From Sphingosinicella sp. LHD-64 (GTDB lineage Bacteria > Pseudomonadota > Alphaproteobacteria > Sphingomonadales > Sphingomonadaceae): DNA of 64,000 nt. The DNA is taken from contig NZ_JAVIFV010000002.1 in assembly GCF_031157375.1 (NCBI RefSeq), positions 62,001 through 126,000 of the forward strand. Direction: 5' to 3'. Below the pieces are notes generated by a model that saw only the letters and a program-made list of their open reading frames with translations, ran no database searches and had not been told where the DNA came from. This document shows, in pieces, positions 1 through 8,233 of the stretch. The position numbers and the translations under genes are program-made. The first letter of the stretch is position 1, and the number at the start of each line of letters is the position of its first letter.

Positions 1-129
1 ATCGGCTTCGTCATCTATTTCGGCTACTCCTATCGCAACAGCCATCTCGGCCGCGGCCTGGTCGAGGTGCACGAGCCGGAGATCCACGATATCGAGCCCG
101 GCATTCCGGGCATCGACGAGCCCCGATAA
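1..129 (+). CDS. C-terminal end of an APC-family amino-acid permease (partial)
   Basis: Only the last 42 codons lie in the window, read in frame 1 to a TAA stop. The visible part starts inside a hydrophobic segment (IGFVIYFGYSYRNSHLG), which is the usual last transmembrane helix and basic cytoplasmic turn of cationic amino-acid/APC transporters. A short acidic tail rich in Glu, Pro and Ile follows. The family assignment rests on this tail alone, so it is tentative; substrate cannot be judged. A strong terminator hairpin follows 10 bases after the stop, so this is probably the last gene of its transcript. Confidence 0.55.
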   Translation: MGFVIYFGYSYRNSHLGRGLVEVHEPEIHDIEPGIPGIDEPR

Positions 130-138
130 AGGGGAAGG

Positions 139-165
139 AGGGGAGGCTTCGGCCTCCCCTTTTTC
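139..165 (+). terminator. Rho-independent terminator after the permease
   Basis: A 9-bp perfect stem (AGGGGAGGC / GCCTCCCCT) closes a TTCG tetraloop and runs straight into a T tract. The UUCG-type loop and the U run are textbook for intrinsic termination of the upstream permease transcript. Confidence 0.9.
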
Positions 166-194
166 ATTGTGCCCGATGAGCGTAGGATCGTCGA

Positions 195-614
195 ATGCCG
201 AGCCGCCCACCTTTTGCGCTCGAAGGCCTCGACCACATCCTGCTTCTGGTCGAAGACTTGGCTGCGGTTGAGCCTTTCTACCGGGACGTGATCGGCTGCT
301 CCGTCGAGAACGCCCTTCCCGAATATGGCATGCTGCAGCTGCGTACTGGCAAGGCTTTGATCGATCTGGTCGACGTTAGCGTCGAGGAAGGGGCCTGGGC
401 GCGACCCTCGGCCAAAGGCGGACGCAACATGGACCATATCTGCATCGCCACGGGACCGTGGGACGAGACAGCGATGCGCGCGCATCTCGCCGCTTATGAC
501 GTCGCCATTGTCGAAGAGGGCGTGCACGGCGGCGCGCGCGGGGAAAGTCTCTCGATCTATGTCGCGGACCCGTCGGGCAATGTGATCGAGCTTAAGGGAC
601 CGCCAGCACAATAG
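195..614 (+). CDS. VOC (glyoxalase/bleomycin-resistance fold) family protein
   Basis: This 139-residue protein is a single vicinal-oxygen-chelate domain of the usual small size. The beta-alpha-beta-beta-beta pattern begins with GLDHILLLVEDL, and the expected metal ligands can be seen at His14, His81 and Glu132, the last within the closing strand PSGNVIELKG. Members act as lyases, dioxygenases or isomerases on small molecules through a divalent metal; the substrate of this one cannot be told. It stands alone between a terminator and a small proline-rich gene. The start is the ATG preceded by AGGA at a sensible distance. Confidence 0.85.
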   Translation: MPSRPPFALEGLDHILLLVEDLAAVEPFYRDVIGCSVENALPEYGMLQLRTGKALIDLVDVSVEEGAWARPSAKGGRNMDHICIATGPWDETAMRAHLAAYDVAIVEEGVHGGARGESLSIYVADPSGNVIELKGPPAQ

Positions 615-666
615 CCCGTGCAACCACCGGTCAACCTGCCGCGTTCCTCTTGCGAAGGAGAGGTTC

Positions 667-828
667 ATGGCCACCCCGCCACCGCCCGAGGCACCGCCCC
701 AGCCGACGCAGCCTGCCCAGCCGGAGGCGCCGCCGCCGGAGATCAGTCCGCCGATGCCGAACGTGGATGTGCCCGCGCCGTCGCCCGATCTGCCGGATAC
801 TCCGGCGCCGGCGACGCCAAGCAGCTAG
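667..828 (+). CDS. Small proline-rich hypothetical protein (53 aa)
   Basis: A 53-codon frame begins with ATG seven bases or so after a good ribosome binding site (GAAGGAGAGG). About 22 of its residues are proline, arranged as PPP, PPQP, APPPE and PAPSPDLPDTP runs, with a net negative charge and no hydrophobic segment or cysteine. I recognise no domain; it would be a disordered cytoplasmic peptide. Its TAG stop overlaps the stop of the convergent kinase gene within a shared CTAG. The strong ribosome binding site is the main argument that it is real; composition alone could arise by chance in GC-rich DNA. Confidence 0.5.
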   Translation: MATPPPPEAPPQPTQPAQPEAPPPEISPPMPNVDVPAPSPDLPDTPAPATPSS

Positions 829-1820
829 CCGAGGCGCCTGGCGACGAGCGCCTTGAGGTCGGTCTCGGGGCGCGCGCCGTAGTGCGAGATCACCTCGGCC
901 GCGGCGACGGCACCCATCACCAGAGAGTCTTCCAGGCTGCGGCCCTGCGCCTGTCCCGCGAGGAAGCCGGCGGCGAAGAGGTCGCCGGCGCCCGTCGTGT
1001 CGACCACCTTGCAGACCGGCTCGGCCGGCACTTCGGCGCGCGCCCCGTCCTGCACGGCGATCGCGCCGAGCTCGGATCGGGTGACGACCAGGGTCTGCAC
1101 CCGCCCCTGCGTGGCGGCCATAGCGGCCTCGAAATCGTCCGTCCCGGCCAGCATCTTGATCTCGGCCTCGTTGGCGAAGAGGATGTCCAGCCGCCCGTCG
1201 TCGAGCAGCTGGTTGAAGCCGCCCCGGTGACGATCGATGCAGAACGTGTCGGAGAGCGTGAAGGCGACCTTGCGGCCGGCGCGGCGGGCGATGTCGATCG
1301 CCTTCACCATCGCATAGCGGGGCGTCTCCGGATCCCACAGATAGCCTTCGAGATAGAGCGTCGCGGCGCCTTCGATCTGCGCCGCGTCGAGCGCCGAGGC
1401 CGGGAGGAGCTGGGCGGCGCCGAGGAAGGTGTTCATCGTCCGGTGCGCATCCGGCGTCACCAGGATCATCGAGCGCGCGGTCGGCACGCCGAAATCCGTC
1501 GCCGGCGTGGTGAACTCGACGCCGGTGGCGGTGAGATCGTGGCGATAGAATTCGCCGAGCTGGTCGGGCGCGACCTGGCCGATGAAGCCGGCGCGGGCGC
1601 CGAGCGCCGCAATGCCCGCCGCCGTATTGCCCGCCGAGCCGCCACTCACCTCGCGCGCCGGGCCCATATGATCGTAGAGCCGCACCGCCTCCTCGGCATC
1701 GATCAGCCGCATCATGCCCTTGGTGAGACCCTCCCGCTCCAGGAACGCGTCGTCGCAGTCGGCGATGATGTCGACGATCGCATTGCCGATGCACAGCACG
1801 TCGAGGCGGGTCTCGGTCAT
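825..1820 (-). CDS. Adenosine kinase (PfkB family)
   Basis: The 331-residue product is a ribokinase/PfkB-fold sugar kinase that would phosphorylate adenosine to AMP in the cytoplasm for purine salvage. Near the N terminus it has GNAIVDI, then the glycine-rich [11 protein letters not shown] substrate loop, and near the C terminus the family signature [13 protein letters not shown] with the catalytic Asp and the anion hole. Length fits bacterial adenosine kinases. I chose the ATG at 1820 ([14 protein letters not shown]) because the family begins about there; an in-frame start 25 codons upstream would add an unlikely tail. It is divergent from lnt and convergent with the small proline-rich gene. 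An alternative is a related ribokinase-type sugar kinase. Confidence 0.85.
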   Translation of the reverse strand: MTETRLDVLCIGNAIVDIIADCDDAFLEREGLTKGMMRLIDAEEAVRLYDHMGPAREVSGGSAGNTAAGIAALGARAGFIGQVAPDQLGEFYRHDLTATGVEFTTPATDFGVPTARSMILVTPDAHRTMNTFLGAAQLLPASALDAAQIEGAATLYLEGYLWDPETPRYAMVKAIDIARRAGRKVAFTLSDTFCIDRHRGGFNQLLDDGRLDILFANEAEIKMLAGTDDFEAAMAATQGRVQTLVVTRSELGAIAVQDGARAEVPAEPVCKVVDTTGAGDLFAAGFLAGQAQGRSLEDSLVMGAVAAAEVISHYGARPETDLKALVARRLG

Positions 1821-1930
1821 GTCAGGAAGGCTCCCCCGGGGATCGCAAAGCGTGGCCCCTAGCCGGGCGCGTGCGCTGGGGTCAACCACGCCCATTGCGC
1901 GACGCCGGGCGCCCCGCCATAGCGCCGCTG

Positions 1931-3412
1931 ATGACGTCGCTCGGACTCGCCTTTCTCGCCGGCCTGGTTTCCGCCAGCGGCTTCGCGCCGTTCGGCTTGT
2001 GGCCGCTGACGCTGGCGGCCTTCGCGGTGCTGCTGTGGCTGATCGAAAGGGCGCCCAGCCTGCGCTCGGCGCTGGCGCGGGGCTGGTGGTTCGGCTTCGG
2101 CCAGTTCGTGCTCGGCCTCAACTGGATCGCGACCGCCTTCACCTACCAGGCGGCGATGCCGGCCTGGCTCGGATGGGTCGCCGTGATCTTGCTGTCGCTC
2201 TACCTGGCCGTGTTTCCGGCCGCGGCGGCCGGACTTGCGTGGCGCTGGGGCCGCGGCCACCGAACGGCGCTCGTGCTGGTCCTCGCCGCCGCGTGGATCG
2301 TCACCGAATGGCTGCGGGCAACCGTCTTCACCGGCTTCGCCTGGAACCCGGTTGGCGTTGCCCTGGTGCCAAGCGGCCTTGCGGGACTGGCCCCCTGGAT
2401 CGGGACCTATGGCCTGTCGGCCATCGCGGTGCTGCTGGGCGGGGCCCTTCTTCTGCTCTCGCAGCGGACATTCCGGACGGCGGCGGCAACGCTGATCGTG
2501 ATCGTGGCAGCAGGCGGCCTGGCCTGGGCGGTTGCGCCCGACCCTCAGGGCCAGGGCGCCGCGATCCGGGTCGTCCAGCCCAATATCGGCCAGCAGAACA
2601 AGTGGGACCCGGACTTCCGCGAAGAGAATTACCGCCGGCTTGCCGGCCTGACCGGGCGGCCCTCCGCAACGCCGCGCCTCATCCTGTGGCCCGAGGCGGC
2701 GACGCCCGATTTCCTGTCGCTCCAGCGTGGTGCACGGCGTCGGATCGCAAGCCTGCTCGGCCCCAACGACCTGATGCTGCTCGGCGGCGTCGAGCTGGTG
2801 TTCGGGCCGGACGGCCGGTCCATCGCCGCCTACAACAGCCTGTTCGCGCTCGATCCGCGTGCGAACCTGCGCGGTCGCTACGACAAGGCCCATCTTGTCC
2901 CCTATGGCGAATATCTGCCGATGCGGCCGGTGCTCTCGGCGATCGGCCTCTCGCGCCTCGCGCCCGGCGATCTCGACTTCTGGAGCGGCCCGGGGCCGCA
3001 GACGCTGGCCCTGCCGGGCTTCGGGCGTGCCGGCATCCAGATCTGCTACGAGATCATCTTCTCCGGCCATGTCGTCGACAGCGCCGACCGGCCCGACTTC
3101 ATCTTCAACCCCTCGAACGACGCCTGGTTCGGCGCCTGGGGGCCGCCGCAGCATCTCGCGCAGGCGCGCCTCCGGGCGATCGAGGAAGGGCTTCCGGTCG
3201 TGCGCGCGACTCCGACCGGCATCTCGGCCGTGATCGACGCCAACGGCCGCATCCTCCACAGCCTGCCCCTCGGCACGGCGGGGGCGATCGACGCGCGGCT
3301 GCCCGGCGCCGTTTCGCCGACTCTCTTCGCACGCCTTGGCAATGCTCTGCCCTTCGCCTTCGCCCTGCTGCTCGTCGCGCTGGCGATTGCAGTCCGGCGC
3401 AAGGCGCGCTAG
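1931..3412 (+). CDS. lnt: Apolipoprotein N-acyltransferase
   Basis: The enzyme adds the third acyl chain to lipoproteins at the periplasmic face of the inner membrane. The 493-residue protein begins with several transmembrane helices ([17 protein letters not shown] and following), then carries a periplasmic nitrilase domain, and ends in one more hydrophobic helix before a basic tail. The Glu-Lys-Cys triad is visible in [24 protein letters not shown] and IQICYEIIF. The ATG at 1931 is preferred to one 20 codons upstream because it starts right at the first membrane helix. metK follows after a 62-base gap that holds a regulatory palindrome. Confidence 0.95.
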   Translation: MTSLGLAFLAGLVSASGFAPFGLWPLTLAAFAVLLWLIERAPSLRSALARGWWFGFGQFVLGLNWIATAFTYQAAMPAWLGWVAVILLSLYLAVFPAAAAGLAWRWGRGHRTALVLVLAAAWIVTEWLRATVFTGFAWNPVGVALVPSGLAGLAPWIGTYGLSAIAVLLGGALLLLSQRTFRTAAATLIVIVAAGGLAWAVAPDPQGQGAAIRVVQPNIGQQNKWDPDFREENYRRLAGLTGRPSATPRLILWPEAATPDFLSLQRGARRRIASLLGPNDLMLLGGVELVFGPDGRSIAAYNSLFALDPRANLRGRYDKAHLVPYGEYLPMRPVLSAIGLSRLAPGDLDFWSGPGPQTLALPGFGRAGIQICYEIIFSGHVVDSADRPDFIFNPSNDAWFGAWGPPQHLAQARLRAIEEGLPVVRATPTGISAVIDANGRILHSLPLGTAGAIDARLPGAVSPTLFARLGNALPFAFALLLVALAIAVRRKAR

Positions 3413-3426
3413 GGAGCGCACCGCAC

Positions 3427-3442
3427 ATAAGGATATCTTTAT
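3427..3442. promoter_or_regulatory. Candidate SahR operator upstream of metK
   Basis: The 16-base sequence ATAAGGATATCTTTAT is palindromic in 7 of 8 base pairs and is strikingly AT-rich for this genome. From memory, palindromes of the ATAAAGATATCTTTAT type have been described as binding sites of SahR, an ArsR-family repressor that senses S-adenosylhomocysteine and controls methionine-cycle genes in alphaproteobacteria. Its place 33 bases ahead of metK supports that reading. No sahR gene is in the window. Confidence 0.55.
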
Positions 3443-3474
3443 ATCCGCAATTCCCGAAGGATCGACCAGCCACG

Positions 3475-4695
3475 ATGCGCAGCTCCTATCTCTTCACGTC
3501 CGAATCGGTGTCCGAAGGCCACCCCGACAAGGTTTCCGACCAGATCTCCGACGCGATCGTCGACCTGTTCCTCGCCAAGGATCCGGAGGCCCGCATCGCC
3601 TGCGAGACCCTGACCACCACCAACCGGGTGGTCCTTGCCGGCGAGATCCGCTGCACGCCGATCTATGACGGGGCGAAATGGGCCGAGACCGGCGGCTGGG
3701 CTCCCGGGGCGCGCGAAGAGATCGAGCGGACGGTCCGCGAGACGGTGAAGCGGATCGGCTACGAGCAGTCCGGTTTCCACTGGAACACCTTCGACTTCGC
3801 CAATCACCTGCACGGCCAGTCGGCCCATATCGCGCAGGGCGTGGACGAAAGCGGCAACAAGGACGAGGGCGCCGGCGACCAGGGCATCATGTTCGGCTTC
3901 GCCTGCGACGAGACGCCCGACCTTATGCCGGCGACGCTCTACTACAGCCACAAGATCCTCGAGAAGATGGCCGCCGACCGCCATTCCGGCGCCGCGCCCT
4001 TCCTCGAGCCTGACGCCAAGAGCCAGGTGACGCTGAAGTTCGAGAACGGCAAGCCGGTCGCCGCGACCGCGATCGTTGTCTCGACCCAGCACGCGCCGGG
4101 CTATGACGACGGCGAGAAAGAGGCGGAGCTTCACGCTTACGTGAAGAAGGTGATCGCCGAGGTCCTGCCGGCCGAGCTGCTCTCGGACGAGACCAGGTAC
4201 CACATCAACCCGACCGGCAGCTTCGAGATCGGCGGGCCGGACGGCGACGCGGGCCTCACCGGGCGCAAGATCATCGTCGACACCTATGGCGGCGCGGCCC
4301 CGCATGGCGGCGGCGCCTTTTCGGGCAAGGACCCGACCAAGGTCGACCGCTCGGCTGCCTATGTGAGCCGCTATCTCGCCAAGAACATCGTTGCGGCGGG
4401 CCTCGCCCGGCGCTGCACGATCCAGCTCTCCTACGCGATCGGCGTCGCCGAGCCGCTGTCGCTCTATGTCGACCTGCACGGCACCGAGGTGAACGGCACG
4501 AGCGCCGAGAAGCTGGAAGAGGTCCTGCCGACCCTGGTGCGCCTGACCCCCAAGGGCATCCGCACCCATCTCGGCCTCAACAAGCCGATTTACGAGAAGA
4601 GCGCCGCCTACGGTCATTTCGGCCGCAAGGCGGAGGGCGACTTCTTCTCCTGGGAGCGGACCGACCTGGTCGACGCGCTGAGGCAGGCGGTCTGA
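3475..4695 (+). CDS. metK: S-adenosylmethionine synthetase
   Basis: MetK makes S-adenosylmethionine from methionine and ATP in the cytoplasm. The 406-residue protein has the three-fold repeated fold with its signatures in order: the N-terminal [20 protein letters not shown], the [16 protein letters not shown] hexa/nonapeptide region, and the glycine-rich [19 protein letters not shown]. The start is the ATG giving [11 protein letters not shown], which matches the family N terminus. It follows lnt in the same direction but has its own upstream palindrome, so it is probably regulated by methionine-cycle status. A malonyl-CoA synthetase gene starts 10 bases after the stop. Confidence 0.97.
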   Translation: MRSSYLFTSESVSEGHPDKVSDQISDAIVDLFLAKDPEARIACETLTTTNRVVLAGEIRCTPIYDGAKWAETGGWAPGAREEIERTVRETVKRIGYEQSGFHWNTFDFANHLHGQSAHIAQGVDESGNKDEGAGDQGIMFGFACDETPDLMPATLYYSHKILEKMAADRHSGAAPFLEPDAKSQVTLKFENGKPVAATAIVVSTQHAPGYDDGEKEAELHAYVKKVIAEVLPAELLSDETRYHINPTGSFEIGGPDGDAGLTGRKIIVDTYGGAAPHGGGAFSGKDPTKVDRSAAYVSRYLAKNIVAAGLARRCTIQLSYAIGVAEPLSLYVDLHGTEVNGTSAEKLEEVLPTLVRLTPKGIRTHLGLNKPIYEKSAAYGHFGRKAEGDFFSWERTDLVDALRQAV

Positions 4696-4705
4696 CCGGC
4701 CGGCG

Positions 4706-6139
4706 ATGAACCTCTACGGCCTGATCGCGGAGGCCGCGAGACTCGCCGGCGACACGCCCGCTTTCGTCGAGGGCGGAGAGGTCCGCCTGCGTTACGATGA
4801 ACTCGACAGCGCCGTCGCCGGCTGGGCGGCGGCGCTGTCCGCATCAGGGGCGCGGCCGGGTGACCGGGTCGTCGTGCAGGTCGAGAAGTCGGTCGACAAC
4901 GCCCTGCTCTATCTGGCCAGCCTGCGTGCGGGCCTCGTCTACGTGCCGCTCAACACCGCCTATACGACCGCCGAGCTCGACTATTTCATTGCGGATGCCG
5001 AGCCGGCGCTCATCGTCGCCGACGGGCATTGCACGATGGAGGAACTGAAGGCGCGCGCCACCGCGGACGCGTTTCAGACCGTCGCACGCAGGCCGGACGA
5101 CCTCGCCGCGATCCTCTACACGTCGGGGACGACGGGCCGCTCCAAGGGGGCGATGCTCAGCCACGGCAATCTCGCGTCCAACGCGCTGGTGCTGAGGGAT
5201 TACTGGCACTGGCAGCCGGGCGACGTGCTGATCCACGCGCTGCCCATCTACCATGTCCACGGCCTGTTCGTGGCGCTGCACGGCGCCCTGCTCAACGGCT
5301 CGACCATACTCTGGCACAAGGGGTTCGACGCCGATGCGGTAATCGACGACCTGGGTTCCGCGACGATGCTGATGGGCGTGCCGACCTTCTATGTCCGCCT
5401 TGCTGCGCATCCGCGCCTGACGCGCGAAGCCGTCAAGACTATGCGGCTGTTCATCTCCGGGTCCGCACCGCTGCTTGAATCGACCTTCGCCGATTTCGAG
5501 GCCCGGACGGGACACCGCATCCTCGAACGCTACGGCATGACCGAGGCGGGGATGATCTGTTCCAATCCCTATGACGGCGAACGCGTTCCCGGCACCGTCG
5601 GCTTCCCGCTGCCGGGTGTCGCCGCGCGGGTCGCGGACGATCAGGGGCGCGAGGTGCCGCGCGGCACCCCGGGCGTGCTGGAGATCAAGGGTCCGAACCT
5701 GTTCAGGGGCTACTGGCAGCGGCCGAGCAAGACCGCGCAGGAGATGCGCCCCGACGGCTACTTCATCACGGGTGACGTCGCGACGATGGCTGAGGATGGG
5801 CGCGTTGCCATCGTCGGCCGGACGAGGGACCTGATCATCGCCGGCGGGCTCAACATCTATCCCAGGGAGATCGAGCTCGCGATCGACGCGATCCCGGGTG
5901 TCGGCGAAAGTGCGGTGATCGGCGTGCCGCATCCGGATCTGGGCGAGGCCGTTGTCGCCGTGGTGACGCGTACCGATTTGGCGCTGGACGAGGCGGCGGT
6001 GCTGGCCGGCGTGGCCGACCTCGCCCGCTTCAAGCAGCCGCGCCGCATCATCTTCGCCGAGACGCTGCCCCGCAATGCCATGGGCAAGGTGCAGAAGGCC
6101 ACATTGCGGACGACGCATCAGGGATTGTTCGGCGGCTAG
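4706..6139 (+). CDS. MatB-like malonyl-CoA synthetase (acyl-CoA ligase)
   Basis: This 477-residue cytoplasmic ANL-superfamily enzyme activates an acid to an acyl-CoA via an acyl-adenylate. The adenylation motif YTSGTTGRSKGAMLSH is near residue 140, followed by LPIYHVHGLFVALH and ERYGMTEAG, both close to the MatB malonyl/methylmalonyl-CoA synthetase pattern. The hinge GRTRDLIIAGGLNIYP and the C-terminal lysine region GKVQK are complete. It probably salvages malonate for fatty-acid synthesis, though methylmalonate is also possible. It lies just after metK and shares the CTAG at its end with the convergent exported-protein gene. Confidence 0.8.
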   Translation: MNLYGLIAEAARLAGDTPAFVEGGEVRLRYDELDSAVAGWAAALSASGARPGDRVVVQVEKSVDNALLYLASLRAGLVYVPLNTAYTTAELDYFIADAEPALIVADGHCTMEELKARATADAFQTVARRPDDLAAILYTSGTTGRSKGAMLSHGNLASNALVLRDYWHWQPGDVLIHALPIYHVHGLFVALHGALLNGSTILWHKGFDADAVIDDLGSATMLMGVPTFYVRLAAHPRLTREAVKTMRLFISGSAPLLESTFADFEARTGHRILERYGMTEAGMICSNPYDGERVPGTVGFPLPGVAARVADDQGREVPRGTPGVLEIKGPNLFRGYWQRPSKTAQEMRPDGYFITGDVATMAEDGRVAIVGRTRDLIIAGGLNIYPREIELAIDAIPGVGESAVIGVPHPDLGEAVVAVVTRTDLALDEAAVLAGVADLARFKQPRRIIFAETLPRNAMGKVQKATLRTTHQGLFGG

Positions 6140-6513
6140 CCGCTTTCCTCGCAGCGGACGCGCCACGTCCGCCCATTCAATATGAGAATGCCGAGATAAT
6201 CCTCGCCCACGCGCCGCCGAGTGTCGAGGCGCGCGATGCGGGCGTCGGCATTGCCATCGACGATGTCGAGCTTCAGCTGCCACCGATCGAGCCAGGTCTG
6301 GGCGATCATCGGTGCGCCCACACCCTCGCCGGTGGTGAACGGCTCCCCGCCCTGGATCAGCCGCGCCTGCACGATGCCGCCGGCGCCGACGACCAGCGAC
6401 AGGGCCGGTCCGTCGGTCGGGCTGATCGTCGAGCGGCAGAGGATCGTGCCGGTGGCGAAGGCCGGCGACGCGGCGGCGCACAGGATCGCGGCGATACAGC
6501 TTGCGAGTCTCAT
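6136..6513 (-). CDS. Small exported hypothetical protein
   Basis: The 125-residue product begins with a clear Sec signal peptide (MRLASCIAAILCAAASPAFA), so it should be periplasmic. The mature part has a cysteine near each end (TILCRST and WRVRCEES) that could pair, and looks like a compact beta-rich domain. I do not recognise a family. Its TAG stop overlaps that of the convergent acyl-CoA synthetase by four bases. It is divergent from trmB with only 34 bases between the two start codons. Confidence 0.7.
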   Translation of the reverse strand: MRLASCIAAILCAAASPAFATGTILCRSTISPTDGPALSLVVGAGGIVQARLIQGGEPFTTGEGVGAPMIAQTWLDRWQLKLDIVDGNADARIARLDTRRRVGEDYLGILILNGRTWRVRCEESG

Positions 6514-6547
6514 GGGAAGCGGGATAGCAGCGCGCTCTCAACGCACC

Positions 6548-7228
6548 ATGAACGATCCCACCACCATCCGCCGCCTCTACGGGCGCTCCAGGGGCCGGCC
6601 ACTGCGCCAGGGCCAGGCGGCGCTGATCGAAGACCTGCTGCCGCAGCTCAGCGTGCCCGCCGAGGGACCGATCGACAGCGTGTCGCTCTTCGGGGGCGAT
6701 CGCCCGCTCCATTTCGAGATCGGCTTCGGCGGCGGCGAGCATCTCGCCTATCGCGCCGACCTTCTGCCCGATCATGGCTTCATCGGGGCCGAGCCCTTCC
6801 TCAACGGCGTCGCGACCGCATTGGGCCATATCCGCGAGGCGCATCTGGCCAATGTCCGCGTCCATATGGGCGATGCGCTCGAAGTGATGGCGCGGCTGCC
6901 CGATGCCTCGCTGCGCTTCGTCTATCTGCTCCACCCCGATCCCTGGCCGAAGGCGCGCCATGCCAAGCGGCGGATGGTGAATGACGGTCCGCTCGACCTG
7001 ATCGCCGCCAAGCTCCAGAGCGGCGGCGAGTTCCGCGTCGGCACCGACGATCCGACCTACTGCCGCTGGGCGATGATGGTGATGAACCGGCGCCGCGACT
7101 TCGACTGGCTGGCGGAGAGCGCCAAGCACTTCCTCACCCGCCCGGGCGGCTGGCCGGAAACGCGCTACGAGGCCAAGGCACGCCGCGAGGGCCGCGAGGT
7201 CTGGTACTTCCGCTACCGTCGCGTCTGA
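6548..7228 (+). CDS. trmB: tRNA (guanine-N7-)-methyltransferase
   Basis: TrmB methylates G46 of tRNA using S-adenosylmethionine. The 226-residue protein has the Rossmann SAM-binding segment FEIGFGGGEHL, the second acidic motif GAEPF, and the substrate motif LLHPDPWPKARHAKRR with the following TDDPTY. The ATG at 6548 is chosen because the sequence MNDPTTIRRLYGRSRGRPLR matches the family N terminus; the frame stays open further upstream but crosses the divergent exported-protein gene. A zinc-ribbon membrane protein gene follows after 45 bases. Confidence 0.95.
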   Translation: MNDPTTIRRLYGRSRGRPLRQGQAALIEDLLPQLSVPAEGPIDSVSLFGGDRPLHFEIGFGGGEHLAYRADLLPDHGFIGAEPFLNGVATALGHIREAHLANVRVHMGDALEVMARLPDASLRFVYLLHPDPWPKARHAKRRMVNDGPLDLIAAKLQSGGEFRVGTDDPTYCRWAMMVMNRRRDFDWLAESAKHFLTRPGGWPETRYEAKARREGREVWYFRYRRV

Positions 7229-7273
7229 GTATAGTTCCCCCCATTCCGAAGCCGGGCACAAGAGGGGGACGCC

Positions 7274-7699
7274 ATGGCCGCTGTCTGGACCTGTCAGGAC
7301 GCGACGTGCGGGCGCACCGTCGAAACGAAAACGACAACCTGCCCGAAATGCGGCGGGCCGGTCCGCAAGGTGGGCGATGCGCCCTGGCGCGGCTGGCTGG
7401 GGCTGCTCTGCGGCCTGTTCCTGATCGGCATGATGGGCGCGATCATCTGGAATCTGGGACCGGCGCTGCGCGAGACGATCGCGACCGGGAGCAGCGTCGG
7501 TTTCACCGGCACCGCCGAGCAGGCCCAGGCGATCCTCTATCTCTTCTACACGATCATCGCCTTCGGTGTGCTGGCGCTGGTCAACGGCATCTACATGATC
7601 GTGACCGGATCGCAGCACCGCATCTTCATCATCCTGACGGTGCTGATGGCAGCTCTTCTCGTGTTCACGGTCTATCTGGCGGTCAAGGACATTAAATAG
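7274..7699 (+). CDS. Zinc-ribbon membrane protein of unknown function
   Basis: The 141-residue product starts with a small zinc ribbon whose four cysteines are at positions 7, 12, 23 and 26 (CQDATC, CPKC). Three predicted transmembrane helices follow at about residues 39-60, 85-112 and 117-137. A good ribosome binding site (AGAGGGGGACGCC) precedes the ATG. I recognise no named family; zinc-ribbon plus membrane architectures are common among uncharacterised alphaproteobacterial proteins. Its end overlaps the end of the convergent marR-type gene by eight bases. Confidence 0.75.
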   Translation: MAAVWTCQDATCGRTVETKTTTCPKCGGPVRKVGDAPWRGWLGLLCGLFLIGMMGAIIWNLGPALRETIATGSSVGFTGTAEQAQAILYLFYTIIAFGVLALVNGIYMIVTGSQHRIFIILTVLMAALLVFTVYLAVKDIK

Positions 7700-8183
7700 A
7701 CCTGGGCAGCAATCGCTCGACCCGTTCGGAGAGCGACATCCGGTCGAGAGCGCCTTCCAGACGGTCGAGCGCAGCAGACGGGTCGGCGGCCTCCCGGTTG
7801 ATGGCGTCGCCCACTGCATTCAGTGCGTCCCAGAGCGGCCATAGCCGCGCCACGAAGGCCGCGCCGGCGTCCGTGAGATGCAGGGTCCGCCGGCGTCCGT
7901 CGGCGGGATCGAGTGTCGATGCGATCAGGCCGGCGGCCGTGAGCGACCGGCGCGCCTGACTCACCGCGACGTGAGTGATGTTGAGCGCGCGTGCAATCTC
8001 CGTCACCGAAAGCGGTCCTCGCTCGTCGAGCAACGACAGCGTACCGTACCAGCGCTGCTCGAAATCGATCCCCCGCGCGGCATAAACGGCGTTCGCCTCG
8101 CGATCGATGCGTTCGGACAGCCGCCGCAACCGCGCTCCGATCGCGGCACCGCTGGCTTGACGACGCAAAGATTCCTTCGTCAT
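7692..8183 (-). CDS. MarR-family transcriptional regulator
   Basis: This 163-residue protein is a winged-helix dimeric regulator of the MarR type. The recognition region reads LSVTEIARALNITHVAVSQARRSLTAAGLI, followed by the wing DPADGRRRTLHLTDAG, which is the typical MarR order. The gene is divergent from a secreted serine hydrolase, and an inverted repeat lies six bases ahead of its start codon, overlapping its ribosome binding site region. It therefore probably represses itself and the hydrolase. The inducing ligand is unknown. Confidence 0.88.
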   Translation of the reverse strand: MTKESLRRQASGAAIGARLRRLSERIDREANAVYAARGIDFEQRWYGTLSLLDERGPLSVTEIARALNITHVAVSQARRSLTAAGLIASTLDPADGRRRTLHLTDAGAAFVARLWPLWDALNAVGDAINREAADPSAALDRLEGALDRMSLSERVERLLPRSI

Positions 8184-8188
8184 AACTC

Positions 8189-8202
8189 CGTAAGCACTTA
8201 CG
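8189..8202. promoter_or_regulatory. Likely MarR operator between the divergent genes
   Basis: CGTAAG-CA-CTTACG is a perfect 6-bp inverted repeat with a two-base centre in the 50-base divergent gap. Such short palindromes in marR-divergon gaps usually are the binding site. It starts six bases from the marR start codon and 32 bases from the hydrolase start, so it could cover both promoters. Confidence 0.6.
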
Positions 8203-8233
8203 TTGATTCGCCGGAAGCCGCAAGGGGTGCAGG

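Noticed and set aside
1714-3474. A long plus-strand reading frame running from inside the adenosine kinase gene into metK
   Set aside because: It is only the open upstream frame of metK in GC-rich DNA; the metK start is fixed by its conserved N terminus at 3475, and lnt occupies the region in another frame.
3413-3474. SAM riboswitch upstream of metK
   Set aside because: The gap is 62 bases and contains no SAM-I, SAM-II or SAM/SAH-type pairing that I can see; a protein operator fits better.
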